Positions 22,931-33,593 of a DNA stretch of 64,000 nt are shown in pieces. How positions within the stretch are numbered: the stretch's first letter is position 1; every line of letters starts with the position of its first letter. Location: positions 248,001 to 312,000 of the forward strand of contig WTXI01000029.1 of NCBI GenBank assembly GCA_022376515.1. Direction: 5' to 3'. Below the pieces are notes generated by a model, which searched no databases, had not been told where the DNA came from, and saw nothing but the letters and a program-made list of their open reading frames with translations. The translations under genes were made by a program, and so were the position numbers. This DNA is from Lactifluus volemus (lineage: Eukaryota > Basidiomycota > Agaricomycetes > Russulales > Russulaceae).

Positions 22931-25206
22931 GTTGAACAGGGAGTGCATCTAATATGATTCTCTTGTTTCTTCTTTCTTTACCTGTGCTCCCACATACTGT
23001 GGGGGACGAACGCACCAGACTCATGCATTTTTCTGTTACTCTTGATAATTATTCCGTCTCCTTTGGGGACATAACTATTGTACAGTATATCTCGTACTAC
23101 GGTACCAAGCTTCCAGGAGGGCCTAAAACCACTGGGTCATCAGTTAAATTGGTGTGACGAACCAAAAATTAGAGTTGACGGTATCATGATGCGATTATAC
23201 TTATAACGGAACAAGAGAGTAATGTGACGTCGTGAGGCTGCTGAACGTTTGGATACATCGTATCTGTTGATGTACAGGCCTTCGACCTCGCACTAGAAAG
23301 TGGTGGCTGAGGTCAAGAAAATCTGAGAAAGGTGGCGCGCGGGCCATAGTGTCGTGCAAGAAGAGGCCGCGCGGCTGGTAAACATGGCCTCATTTTTTTT
23401 TCTCCCCTTCCCCCACCGGGCGCATATTGAATTAAGACTCCCCTCTCGCCCTCCCTCCACCTCGAGTCCAGCCACCGGGAATCCGACCGCTCTCATACAT
23501 TCCTCTCGACTCGGAACAAAGACGAGCATCAAGCTCGGATGCCTACTCCTTTAATCATTCCAAGTCGCCGTGTTGACCGTTCGTGCTTGAAGACAATCAC
23601 AAATTCACCGCACGGCCCCCACCTTTTTTGTTCGTTTTGGGAAGCCTTGATGAGGCACTACAATAAGAGAACAAGATTACGAAGCACGCGGATAACGACG
23701 ACTCTACATGTACAAACAGGTAAAAATTGAACCATGCTATACGATCGGGATTCGACCGAGCTGCTACTAGTATATCCAGTGTCGAATCATCAATAGAAGC
23801 GTAGCAATGCGATACAAGTCAAGATCCAACAGCAAATCATCCTCACCGAGTTCAGAACAATAGCTAGGCGTGCGGCGAAGACTCAACTGGTTCCGTCAGG
23901 CGACCCATCTATTGGAACCGTGCATCCTCGGCGACCTGTCATGCGAACGCGCTGCCAGCTCAGGTGATAGTGAGTACCATCCTTGTCCTTCGACAGAACG
24001 TGTGCGGCGATGTCTCAGTGCTCACGATGAATTCCAGGTTCAAGTTAGTTCGTCACCAATAGTCATACGACGTGCACCGGGTCTTGGCTTGGGATAGCCC
24101 CTCCCTCAGGCTATTAGTGGATCCATACTCACTCTCGTCTGGTTTTAATCTCCCCAGGTGCGTTAGCTCCGAGTCCGTTCGCTTTTTTTTCTTTCCCGTT
24201 CTAGGTCCAGCCACTGAGTTAGTATTTTGATCCTTCGTTTTCGCTTTGCTTGTTGCTCACCATTCGCTGCTAGAGCTACATCCAGATCTATTCCCTGGCC
24301 TTGTTCTACCAATGTGACAATCTCCCGACTTGTCTCCTACCATTCCGCTGCGAAAGAAATGACGCCAGAAGTGCTGTTGGATGCACTTCGACAAATGCAC
24401 TTCTCCGACAGCATGTAAGTGACTGCGAGTATTTTTTTTCATGTCCTTCAAGTTTCCTTCAATTGGATTGTGTAGTGAGCTATTGTCTTTTCTAGTAACC
24501 ATCACCCGAATCTCATTATTAACTCGAAGTAGCAAGAGAATCTTCATGTGGGAAAAGGGGGAGACAAATGCTCAACAGTATTGTGCTGCCGTCTCTGTTG
24601 AGGGGTGGTTCAACGGCGACGAAAGGAAATGAGAACACAGACGCTTTCCTTGCCAAAGGTTGCGGAGTAAATCCGAGTCATTGGTTGCTTGCGAAGTACG
24701 TCCGCGCAACTCCGACAAGGTCCGGACACACGAGTTCCGGGATCCGGGTGAGTCCGTTACTCCACGTCCCTTGTTCCATATTGGACAAGCACTTCCCTTC
24801 TTTGTCACTTGGTGAGCCTGCGGCCGTGTCCTGTTAGGCTGTCGTATTCAGCACACCCATCTTTTGGAATTGCTCTCAGGCTGCTCTTGTCGCGCATTGG
24901 TCACGTGTAAATCTCGTTTATGAGTTTCACACGCTATCCGTGCTTTCATGGCAGCCGATGCTGTTATACCCTGTCCACAGGTGGCGACATCTCGACCCTT
25001 ATCACTAGGCACAGTAATTGTCCGGGATCTCAGTGAATAATCGTAGGGGTTGTGTGCCGAAACCGAGTCTCAGTCGATAATGAAATGTAATACAAGTTGT
25101 CACCCAATTGAAGATGTTTAAACTAGATAGCAGATAACACGACATATACGAGGGGGGTATAAGATACAACGAGAGAAGAACACAAGACGTGATAAGTTTA
25201 TGACAG
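22931..25206. repeat. module 3 tail, non-coding segmental repeat
   Basis: The region is repeated in order in modules 4 and 5. Shared blocks include GTTCCGTCAGGCGACCC (23,890; 29,100; 34,379), a run around CATACGACGTGCA, and CTGTTGGATGCACTTCGACA (24,373). The 24,200-24,550 part is almost identical to 29,380-29,780. A short ORF reading AAKEMTPEVLLDALRQMHF before a GTAAGT donor is present in modules 3 and 4 but not clearly in 5. No reliable gene model could be built. Confidence 0.6.
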
Positions 25207-26516
25207 TCATTTGGGTTCTGGAAGGGCTGCCTTGCGCGTGAAGACGTAGCTCACGGTTCGACACCAGTGACTGACTGTTCTCCACGCGGCAACAGGCCAA
25301 ATTTCATTGTTGCGAGCCATTCTGGAACGAAGCTTCCATGTGCTAAGTTTGCCCTTTATCTCAGCAAAGCGAGTTACAACCTCATTCATTGTAGGGCGCG
25401 TCGTTGGATCTTCTTGGATCATGTCGTCGATGAGTGGTTTGATGAAATCAAAGCCATGGTATTTCTATTTCATGCGACTCAGAATGATTTCCTTCAGATG
25501 AATAAAGCGTACAGACCTGGACATAGTCCTCTCGAACTAAGTTTCCGAGATAGTATACGTCAGTTGGGAATGGATTGCAAGGCGTCGTAAGGTCTTGGTG
25601 TTCAGGTGCTGACTTGTCTCCGCCACGGAGGGGTTCGTCGAGAGGCGGACCGTAAGCTGGGTCATAGAGCCGCGAAAGGCCAAAGTCGATAAGAAAGTAT
25701 CGTGGAGGACGCCAAGTCCTTGTGTATTTTTTCGCCTTTCCTTGGTAGTCCTTGCTACGCTCGATGTCCACGGGGTGGAATGACCGAGGATACATCCTCG
25801 ATGGATCAAGCATGATGTTTTCCAACGTGCAATCCCTAACAAATGATATCAAAAACTTGGATGCGATGATACAAAGAAATAGATACCGATGAGCGACATT
25901 ATGTTCATGCATAAATTGAACGCCCTGGTAGATTGAGCAACCCAACTGATATTAGCAGAGACTTGGTAACACATACCTCACATATCTGTCCAAAGAAAAC
26001 GACAAACTCTCCGTATGTATTAAACGGTGGGTCATAAAACGGACGTAGGTGGGAGTGCACCATGATCGGGGGGTCATTCGGGAGCTCAATAACATCGAGG
26101 AGACGTGCGCAGTGGTTTCGAGGGTCAGAGACAAGGGGATCAGAGGAGAACAATCTGTTTATTTGAAATTCATAAGGGCCTTCGCTCTCGACGAGCCTCT
26201 TCAACATCACAGTTTTCCCGTCAGAAATCCTAGTCGCGTCCATATTCAGACGGCCCTGAGGATCGTTAGGGCAATTTCTTGCAAGGAAGGAGTATTTGCT
26301 CACCGTTTGTGGTTGGCGGTCCTCACAGCAAAGATAATCTTTGTAGGTTCCGATCCACGATGGCTTCCAGCCTGGGTGGTATCGAGGTCGAAGCCGGTAG
26401 CCAGCGAGCTCGAGAGCATTCTGTCGCTCAGCCCACCATTTCTCCAGGTCGCTGAGCTTTTCTGTCCCAAATACCACGAGAGGATTAGATATCCAGTCGT
26501 CTGCAGGCTCAGACAT
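25207..26516 (-). CDS. kinase K4, array member
   Basis: The start at 26516 reads MSEPADDWISNPLVVFGTEK. Exon 2 has MDATRISDGKTVMLKRLV and exon 3 has GVQFMHKHNVAHR-type sequence. Exon 4 has DCTLENIMLDPSRMYP, LIDFGLSRLYDPAYGPPLDE, GGDKSAPEHQ and YYLGNLVREDYVQ. Exon 5 has DPTTRPTMNEVVTRF and ends RKAALPEPK. Catalytic residues are intact. It is head-to-head with P4 across 526 bp. Confidence 0.82.
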
Positions 26517-27042
26517 AAAATACAGAGTAAATGAGGGTGGAACCGAAGAGGGATTTCGCACCCCGCGCGGTCCGTGACGGAGCAGTCTCACGCGGTAAGA
26601 TTATGTAATGCGGTAGGTTCCCGAACTTCCCGTCACAATAACTTGGCAGTTGGCCTAACCTACAGTACTTGCATGTCCTCAATATCGTTGTTAGGCAGAA
26701 AAACCTTATCTGTGAACTCTTATCCTTAACCGACCCACCTCACAATCAGTTTCGAGTCGGCACTGCTTGTTGTATCACAATTGGTCGTCCCTCCTTTCGG
26801 TGTCTTGGGCATTCATTTGTTCCAAAAGTAGATTATGATCATATCTTTTATCTGCCCCGTCAAAGTTTTCCTGGTCGTGCCTTAGACGCATGTCACATTG
26901 TACTCGTGTTGCCAGCGTCTACTAGTAGCGAGCTGCATATTTAAACAAATTTGGAACTTGAACCAATTTATTTTCTCACCTATAAACTTACTCTTCTGCA
27001 GGCTCAGAACACCGTCACGGTCTTGCTACACAACTTACCCCT
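26517..27042. promoter_or_regulatory. divergent K4-P4 intergenic region
   Basis: TATTTAAA at 26,938-26,945 lies about 100 bp before the P4 ATG. CACATTGTACTCGTGTTGCC followed by AGCGTCTA matches the P5 upstream block. Confidence 0.5.
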
Positions 27043-27855
27043 ATGTCTGGCACATTTTCTCAAATCTATGGTCCCCAATTGGATCAATTCACGGGTGGCG
27101 TGTTCCAAGTTGTGAGCCAGTCCATTGGACAGGCTATCGTTGAAAGCATCCGTAAGCAACTTCCCCGTGCCAAAGTGCAACGAGGGGATTCGTATGTGGA
27201 CGGAGCACGCAATCTGCTTCGAACCAACCTCAAACTACTTGATCCTGTTGATCAAACTAATATCGGGCAGTTACTTGGATTGTCAGTCCGATGCTACTAG
27301 TATCCGCAGCCCTACTCAAACACAACGCATTAGAGTGGCCGAACGACAAGGAGAAATTAGAGCGTGGCGGTAGCTCTCTAGTGCGAAGAATGTTACAAGC
27401 CAGGGAGTACAAATGCCGCTCCAAAACGTTATTCATTGTGGTGAAGGTGAGCTTCGGGCCGGGTCTTCCGCCAATTGTCATAGCAGAACCAAGCCTGACT
27501 GTACTGTAACGCAGAAAGCATCCGACAGGGCGATCGATAAATCCCTCTTAAATGAGATTAGACGAGCTGTTGGAGATCCAGGTGAGCAGGTTCTTTGTTC
27601 ATGTTGAGCGCGTTGAGACTCTAACCACGTCACACCACTGCAGGCCCGAACCGTGACGGTCCTGATACTGAAGCTGCTGAAGACGTGAACGGTCCTAATC
27701 CTGCAGACCCAGACGGTCATGACCCTTTTGCTGACCCAGCTCCAGCACAAGCTTTCACACGCACATCTGTCGATGCCTTAGACAGTGTGGAGTTAGAAAC
27801 ATACAATTCACCTGCTGGAGGATGGTCGTGGATCCATGTCATGTGTTTTCAGTAG
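27043..27855 (+). pseudogene. P4, partner gene with one frameshift in exon 2
   Basis: Exon 1 (27043 onwards) reads MSGTFSQIYGPQLDQFTGGV and SIRKQLPRAKVQRGDSYVDG, ending at a GTCAGT donor. Spliced at GCATTAG, exon 2 reads VAERQGEIRAWR and then a stop. One extra base relative to P3 and P5 displaces the frame of GSSLVRRMLQAREYKCRSK. Exons 3 and 4 are intact: KASDRAIDKSLLNEIRRAVG, then an Asp/Pro/Ala-rich insert and TSVDALDSVELETYNSPAGG, ending CFQ at 27855. It is either a recent pseudogene or carries a one-base assembly error. Confidence 0.6.
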
Positions 27856-27881
27856 TACTGACTCGGACTGTACACTGAGAT

Positions 27882-28340
27882 ATGGCTGTCGGCATGACCT
27901 TGCATACCGAAACCGGGGCTACAGAAGAGGTCCTCGCACAGATCTCGCTTGATAGGAAAGACTGTGGAGGTGAGATGCCTCGTGATTGATAATGAGCGAG
28001 AAAAAAAACTGATCATGATGTCTTGATAGTTCAAACGATCACGATTGTCCCTCTTGGCAGCCAGGGGATGGGTCTGATCCAACGCCATCCGAGTTGTTCT
28101 CTTAATCCTTCTATCTCTATATCCCATGCGCCAGAGCTCGTGTACTGCATATTTATTCTGCATCGTTCAATTTGGAGACATGAGTATATATCTCTTACAC
28201 GATACAAAGGTTCCTGGATACACCACAGGCTATCAGCCACGTTGCATGCGAAGGGTACCTTCGTTGTAGACAGCAAACATATCCCATATCAGCCGAAGGC
28301 GTGCTTGACGTCGCCCGTGCCGGGCTCACATAGACAGTGA
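27882..28340 (+). CDS. Q4, second small protein of module 4
   Basis: Two exons (27882-27969 and 28030-28340) join in frame to 132 residues. The start is MAVGMTLHTETGATEEVLAQ, and the conserved junction reads VQTITIVPLG. After that point it diverges from Q5 (longer, different frame), so the C-terminal part may be non-native. The GTGAGA donor and TTGATAG acceptor agree with the Q5 intron. It has no known domain; function unknown. Confidence 0.4.
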
Positions 28341-30818
28341 AGGACCACATCGATGAAGGAAGTCGGCGAAATGACCAGGGCGGGACTGTGGAACTCCCAG
28401 CCATTACGAGGTCTTTCGAGGTTGATACTTGGGCGAATCAGGGGATATCGGGCAAGTTCAAACCAATTCTGGGGCGAAAAAAAATAGGGAGGGCCGGGTG
28501 TAATGGAACTATAGGGTAGGCTTCGACCTCGTACCGGACACAGGTAAGAGAAAGTGTGACATGAACCATGCATGGTGTTGTGTGGACAGGTGTAATTTCA
28601 AAGTGGGATATGAAGCGGTCAGCCTGGGAGACCGCGCTGCTGCAGCGGGTGGGGGAAAAACCTGGGGCCTTTTCGCCAGTGATTGCAACCCACTAACGTG
28701 GCCTCAAATTATTTTTTTCCCTGCCCCTTCCCCTTCCACCACCTAGAATCGGATCACCTGGAATCCGACTCCTCTCACACATTCCCTGAAACAAACAAAT
28801 ACGAGCGTCAAGCCCGGATTTCAGTGTCAAGTCGCCGTGCTGCTTGACGCGGCGATGACGCCTTAGGCCTGATGTCAATTACGGCCAGGCCCCACTTTTT
28901 TGTTCGGTTTTGGAAGCCTGAAGTGATGAAGCACTACAACAAAAGAACAAGAATACGATACACGCGGATAACGACGGCTCTACATGTACAAACAGGCAAA
29001 ATTGAACCATGCGGTACAGGTCAAGATCCAACGGCGGCACCGTAAATCATCCTCACCGAGCTCAGAACAATAGCTAGGCGTGCAGCGAAAACTCACCTGG
29101 TTCCGTCAGGCGACCCGGCTATTGGAACCATGCATTCAAGGATCCTCGGTTACCTGTCATGGGAACGCGCTGCCAGCTCGGGTCGTGGTGAGTACCATCC
29201 TTGTCCTTCGACAGAACGTGTGCGGTGATGTCGCAGTGCTCACGATGAATTCCAGGTTCAAGTTGGTTCGCCGCCGATAGTCATACGACGTGCACGTTGT
29301 CTTGGCTTGGGATAGCCACGCCCTCAAGCTAGTAGTGGGTCCGTACTCACTCTTGTCTGGTATTAATCTCCCCAGGTGCGTTAGCTCCGTTCCCTTTTTT
29401 TTAAATAAATTTAATCCCGTTCTAGATACAGCCACTGAGTTAGTATTTTGGTCCTTCGCTCTCGCTATGCTTGTCGCTCACCATTCGATGCTAGAGCTAC
29501 ATCCAGATCTATTCCTAGCCTTGGTCTATCAATATGATAATCTCCCGACTTGTCTTTCCGCTGCGAAAGAAATGGCGCCAGAAGTCCTGTTGGATGCACT
29601 TCGACAAATGCACTTTCCTTGATGACCCCGACGGCAATTGTAAGTGACTGCGAATATTTTTTTCATGTCCTTCAAGTTTCCTACAATTGGATTGTGTAGT
29701 GAGCTATTGTTTTTTCTAGTAACCATCACCCGAATCTCATTATTAACTCAAAGTAGCAAGGGAATCTTCATGTGGGGAAAAACGAATGCTTAAAACAGAG
29801 ACGGCGGTCTCTTGTTGTCCTCTTCTGAGTCTATGAAGATGTCGTTTACCACCGGCAGTGTGTCGCGTTATGAACGTTATGCCAGTGGTACAGCGGCGAC
29901 GAATGGAAATGAGAACACAGCGTCACCACAGTGCGTACATATGGGCATACCTTGTTTCAAGTATTAGTAAGTACACGGTTACGCGCTTTCCTTGCCAAGG
30001 GTTGCGGAGTAATTCCGAGTCATTGGTTGCTTGCGAAGTACGTCCGCGCAACTCCGACAAGGTCCTGACACACTAGATCCGGGATCCGGGTGAGTCCGTT
30101 ACTCCACGTCCCTTGTTCCATATTGGACAAGCACTTCCCTTCTTTGTCACTTGGTGAGCCTGCGGCGTGTCTTGTTAGGCTGTCGTATTCAGCACACCAG
30201 TCTTTTGGAATTGCTCTCAGGCTGTTCGAGTAGCGAATGGTCACGGGAATGTCAGAACGCAAACGCGGTCACGTGTAAATTTCGTTTATGAGTTTCACAC
30301 GCTATCCGTACCACTATGAATCTGCAATCCAACCTCCAACACTCCGCCGCGTGAAGCACTGCGGAAGATTTTTTGGTAGGAGTCGGAGTCGGATTCATTT
30401 CTTAACCCGTATGGTTGGTGCACTACGCAAACAGTTCTAGTTCCACAACATCTTTCAGCTTTTCTTCCAAGTTCTTGTTCCGCGCTTTGTGAGAGGAATT
30501 TAATCATAAAGTCCTACAATTGTTTGACATCGGGTGTCGTGTCATGACCGAAGGAATCAAGCACATCCCAAGCCATGACCTACACCAGCGGCAACTTGTT
30601 TTGTTGCAATCGATCGATCACATGGTGGAATAATCAAGACGTAGTAATATTATCAAGTCTCGGCCCAAAATTAAAATCGATTTAGAATGTTTCCACCCAT
30701 CCAAGATGTTCAACCAAGATAGCAGGTATCAGAACAAGTATATGGCCTGGCTTAGAGGGAAGTGATGAAATACAATGGTGGTAATAACATAAGACACAAA
30801 GTAAATACATCAGCGCAG
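28341..30818. repeat. module 4 tail, non-coding segmental repeat
   Basis: The order of blocks is as in modules 3 and 5. An exon-like stretch RRAAKTHLVPSGDPAIGTMH before a GTGAGT donor at about 29,188 is also open in module 5 (about 34,350-34,470) but frameshifted in module 3. The 29,980-30,240 part is nearly identical to 24,640-24,890. No complete gene is supported. Confidence 0.55.
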
Positions 30819-32125
30819 TCATTTGGGTTCTGGAAGGGCTGCCTTGCGTGTGAGGACGTACGCCACGGTTCGGTACCAATGTTGGGTTGTTCTCCACGCA
30901 GCAACAGGCCAAATTTCATTTTTTCGGGTCATCCTGGAACGAAGTTTCCATGTGCTAAGCTTGCCCTTTATCTCAGCAAAGCGAGTTACAACCTCGTTCA
31001 TTGTAGGGCGGCTCGTTGGATCCTCATGGACCATGTCGGTGATGAGTGGTTGGATAAAACTTAAACCATGGTACTTCTGTTTCGCGCGAATCAGAAAGAT
31101 CTCCTTGGATGGTTAGGGTGTGCAGACCTGGATATAGTCCTCCCGAACTAGGTTTCCGAGATAGTATACGTCAGTTGGGAATGGATTGCAAGGCGTCTTT
31201 AGGTCTTGGTGCTCGGGTGCCGACTTGTCACCGCCACGGAGAGGTTGGTCGAGGGGAGGCCCATTAACCGGATCATATAGCCGAGAAAGGCCAAAGTCGA
31301 TAAGAAAGTATCGTGGAGGACGCCAAGTCCTTGTGAATCTTTTCGCGTTTCCACGAAAGTCCTTTCTACGCCAGATGTCTATGGGGTGGAATGACTGAGG
31401 ATACATCCTCGATGGGTCAAGCATGATGTTTTCCGACGTGCAATCCCTGATAAATAAGATTAAGAACCTGGATGCGGTGATATAAACGAGTAGATACCGA
31501 TGAGCGACATTATGTTCATGCATGAATTGAATGCCCTGACACATTGAGCAACGCAATCGACATCAGGGGAAGATAGGTAACACATACCTCACATATCTGT
31601 TCAAAGAAGGCCACAAACTCTCCGTATGTTTCAAATCGGGGGTCATAAAATGGACGCAAGAGGGAGTGCACCATGATTGGGGGGTCATTGGGTAGCTCAA
31701 TAACGTCGAGGAGAGGTGCACAGTGGTTTCGCGGATTCGAGACAAGGGGGTCAGAAGAAAACAATCTGTTTATTTGAAGTTCATAAGGGCCTTCGTTCTC
31801 GGGGAGTTTTTTTAATATAACAGTTTTCCCGTCTGAAATCCTGGTCGCGTCCATAATCAGACGACGCTGAGGGTTGTCAGTGCAGGTTTTTGAAAGCAAG
31901 GAGTGAGCCCACCCTTTGTGGTTGTCTGTCTTCACATTTCATAAAGTATTTCTTGGTTCCGATCCACGATGGCTTCCAGTCTGGGTGGTATCGGGGTCGA
32001 AGCATGTAGCCAGCGTCTTCGAGGGCCTTCTGTCGCTCAGCCCACCATTTTTCCAGCTCGTTGAGCTGTCCTCGCTGATATCCTGCGAGAGGATTTGATA
32101 TCCAGTCATCTGCTGGTTCAGACAT
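30819..32125 (-). CDS. kinase K5, array member
   Basis: The start at 32125 reads MSEPADDWISNPLAGYQRGQ. Exon 2 has MDATRISDGKTVILKKL and exon 3 has GIQFMHEHNVAHR. Exon 4 has DCTSENIMLDPSRMYP, FLIDFGLSRLYDPVNGPPLD, GGDKSAPEHQ and YYLGNLVREDYIQ. Exon 5 has DPTSRPTMNEVVTRF and ends RKAALPEPK. All key catalytic residues are present. It is head-to-head with P5 across 460 bp. Confidence 0.82.
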
Positions 32126-32585
32126 ATAGAATGCACGTAAGTGGGGAGGTAAAGCAAGGGGCTGGGTCGCTTGGACTCCCGCGGCGCAGGTGTATGTAGA
32201 TTATGTAATGCGCTCTCTCAACCCTCGTGTGAATCGTGACAATGAGATGAAAGGACTAATTTCATAGCATGTCCCTCATATCATCGTTGTTAGGGTAGAG
32301 GAGCATTTGTGAGCTTATCCCTAGCCGATTCACCTCACAATGAGGGAGTTTCTAGTTGGCACAGGGCATCTACCTATTGTATCCGCAATTACTACCTCCG
32401 TTTCGGCATCTTTGGGCATTCACTTGTTCTAAAAGTAGATCATGATCGTATCTTTATCTGTCCCATCGACGGTCTCTTGGTCGCGACTTAGACAAATGTC
32501 GCATTGTACTCGCACTGCCAGCGTCTAGTCTCGGCCATTTAACACCCACGGAACTTTATCCCAATTCAATCTCCCCCCTGCCTCT
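32126..32585. promoter_or_regulatory. divergent K5-P5 intergenic region
   Basis: It contains the shared block GTCGCATTGTACTCGCACTG and then CCAGCGTCTAGTC upstream of P5. The TATA position is occupied by CATTTAAC. Confidence 0.4.
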
Positions 32586-33325
32586 ATGTCTGGTACATTT
32601 TCTCAGGCTTACGCTCCCCAATTCGCTGGTGGAGTCTTTCAAGTTGCAAGCCAGTTCATCGGGCAGTCTATCGTCGAAAGCATCCGTAAGCAACTCCCTC
32701 ATCGCAAAGTGCAACGAGGCGATTTGTATGCGACTGAAGCACGCAATCTGCTTCGAACCAACTTCGAACTGATCAATCCTACCGATCAATTCAAAATAAA
32801 AGCCTTACTTGAACTGTCAGTCCGATCACTTCAAATGATACTCGTACCTGCAGCCTGACTCAATACGACGCGTTAGAGTGGCCGACGACAAGGAGGAAGT
32901 AGAAAATGGCGGCGGTTCTAAACTCCGAAGAATGTTACAAGCCAGGGAGTATAAATGCCACTCCAAGGAGCTGTATATTGTGGTGAAGGTAAGCCTTAGC
33001 TAATGGTGGCAGATGAATCAAGGCTTACTGGGATGTAGAAAGCATCCGATCGAGCGATCCATGACACACTCCTAACTCAGATCAGGCGAGCCCTCGGAGA
33101 AACAGGTAGGCAGGCTTTTTGTTCTCGTCGAGGCGTCGGCCGCCTTGCTCGACTCTTTCACGACCTTACACCACTGCAGAGTTCAACACTCACAATCCTT
33201 TTGTTGACCCACCTGGTGCACGGACCTTCACAGATTCATCTGTCGACTCTATACGCAGCGTGGAGCTGACGACATATGAAGTAGAAGATACAGGAGGTTG
33301 GTCATTGATCATCTGTATTATATAG
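32586..33325 (+). CDS. P5, small partner protein of the kinase array (intact)
   Basis: Exons 32586-32815, 32877-32988, 33039-33105 and 33180-33325 give 184 residues with consistent phases. Introns are 61, 50 and 74 nt. Elements: MSGTFSQAYAPQFAGGVFQV, SIRKQLPHRKVQRGDLYATE, ARNLLRTNFELI, GGGSKLRRMLQAREYKCHSK followed by ELYIVVK, KASDRAIHDTLLTQIRRAL, and a C-terminus VDSIRSVELTTYEVEDTGGW followed by SLIICII. The product looks soluble, mixed helical and basic in the first half, acidic at the end. No known family recognised. This is the best-preserved P gene and anchors the model for the others. Confidence 0.7.
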
Positions 33326-33357
33326 TATCCTCAGTAGCACTAACCACACATTAAGAC

Positions 33358-33593
33358 ATGCCTGTTGGCCTGACCTTGCACAACGAAAACGGGACTACAG
33401 AGGAGCTCCTCGCACAAATCCGGCCTGGGACAGAGGACAGCGGTACTTCGCCCGTTCGATTATCGGCTCAGAAACTGACATCTTGTTAGATCAAACGATC
33501 ACAATTATCCCTCTTGGTGGAGAACAGCGCCCTCCAGATAGCACGGAAGTGAGAGGAGATGAACAGGGGGATGCGTCTGATTCAATATCATAG
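33358..33593 (+). CDS. Q5, second small protein of module 5
   Basis: Exons 33358-33442 and 33490-33593, separated by a 47-nt intron (GTACTT..TTGTTAG), encode 62 residues. They begin MPVGLTLHNENGTTEELLAQ, contain DQTITIIPLG and end in an acidic tail GDEQGDASDSIS. Conservation of the start, intron position and QTIT(I/V)PLG with Q4 supports a gene. It follows P5 by 32 bp on the same strand, so read-through transcription with P is possible. Function unknown. Confidence 0.5.

Noticed and set aside
23870..24097. possible third gene in the module tails (RRAAKTHLVPSGDP exon)
   Set aside because: Open in modules 4 and 5 but frameshifted in module 3, the start codon is not conserved and the next exon does not agree; kept only as part of the tail repeats.
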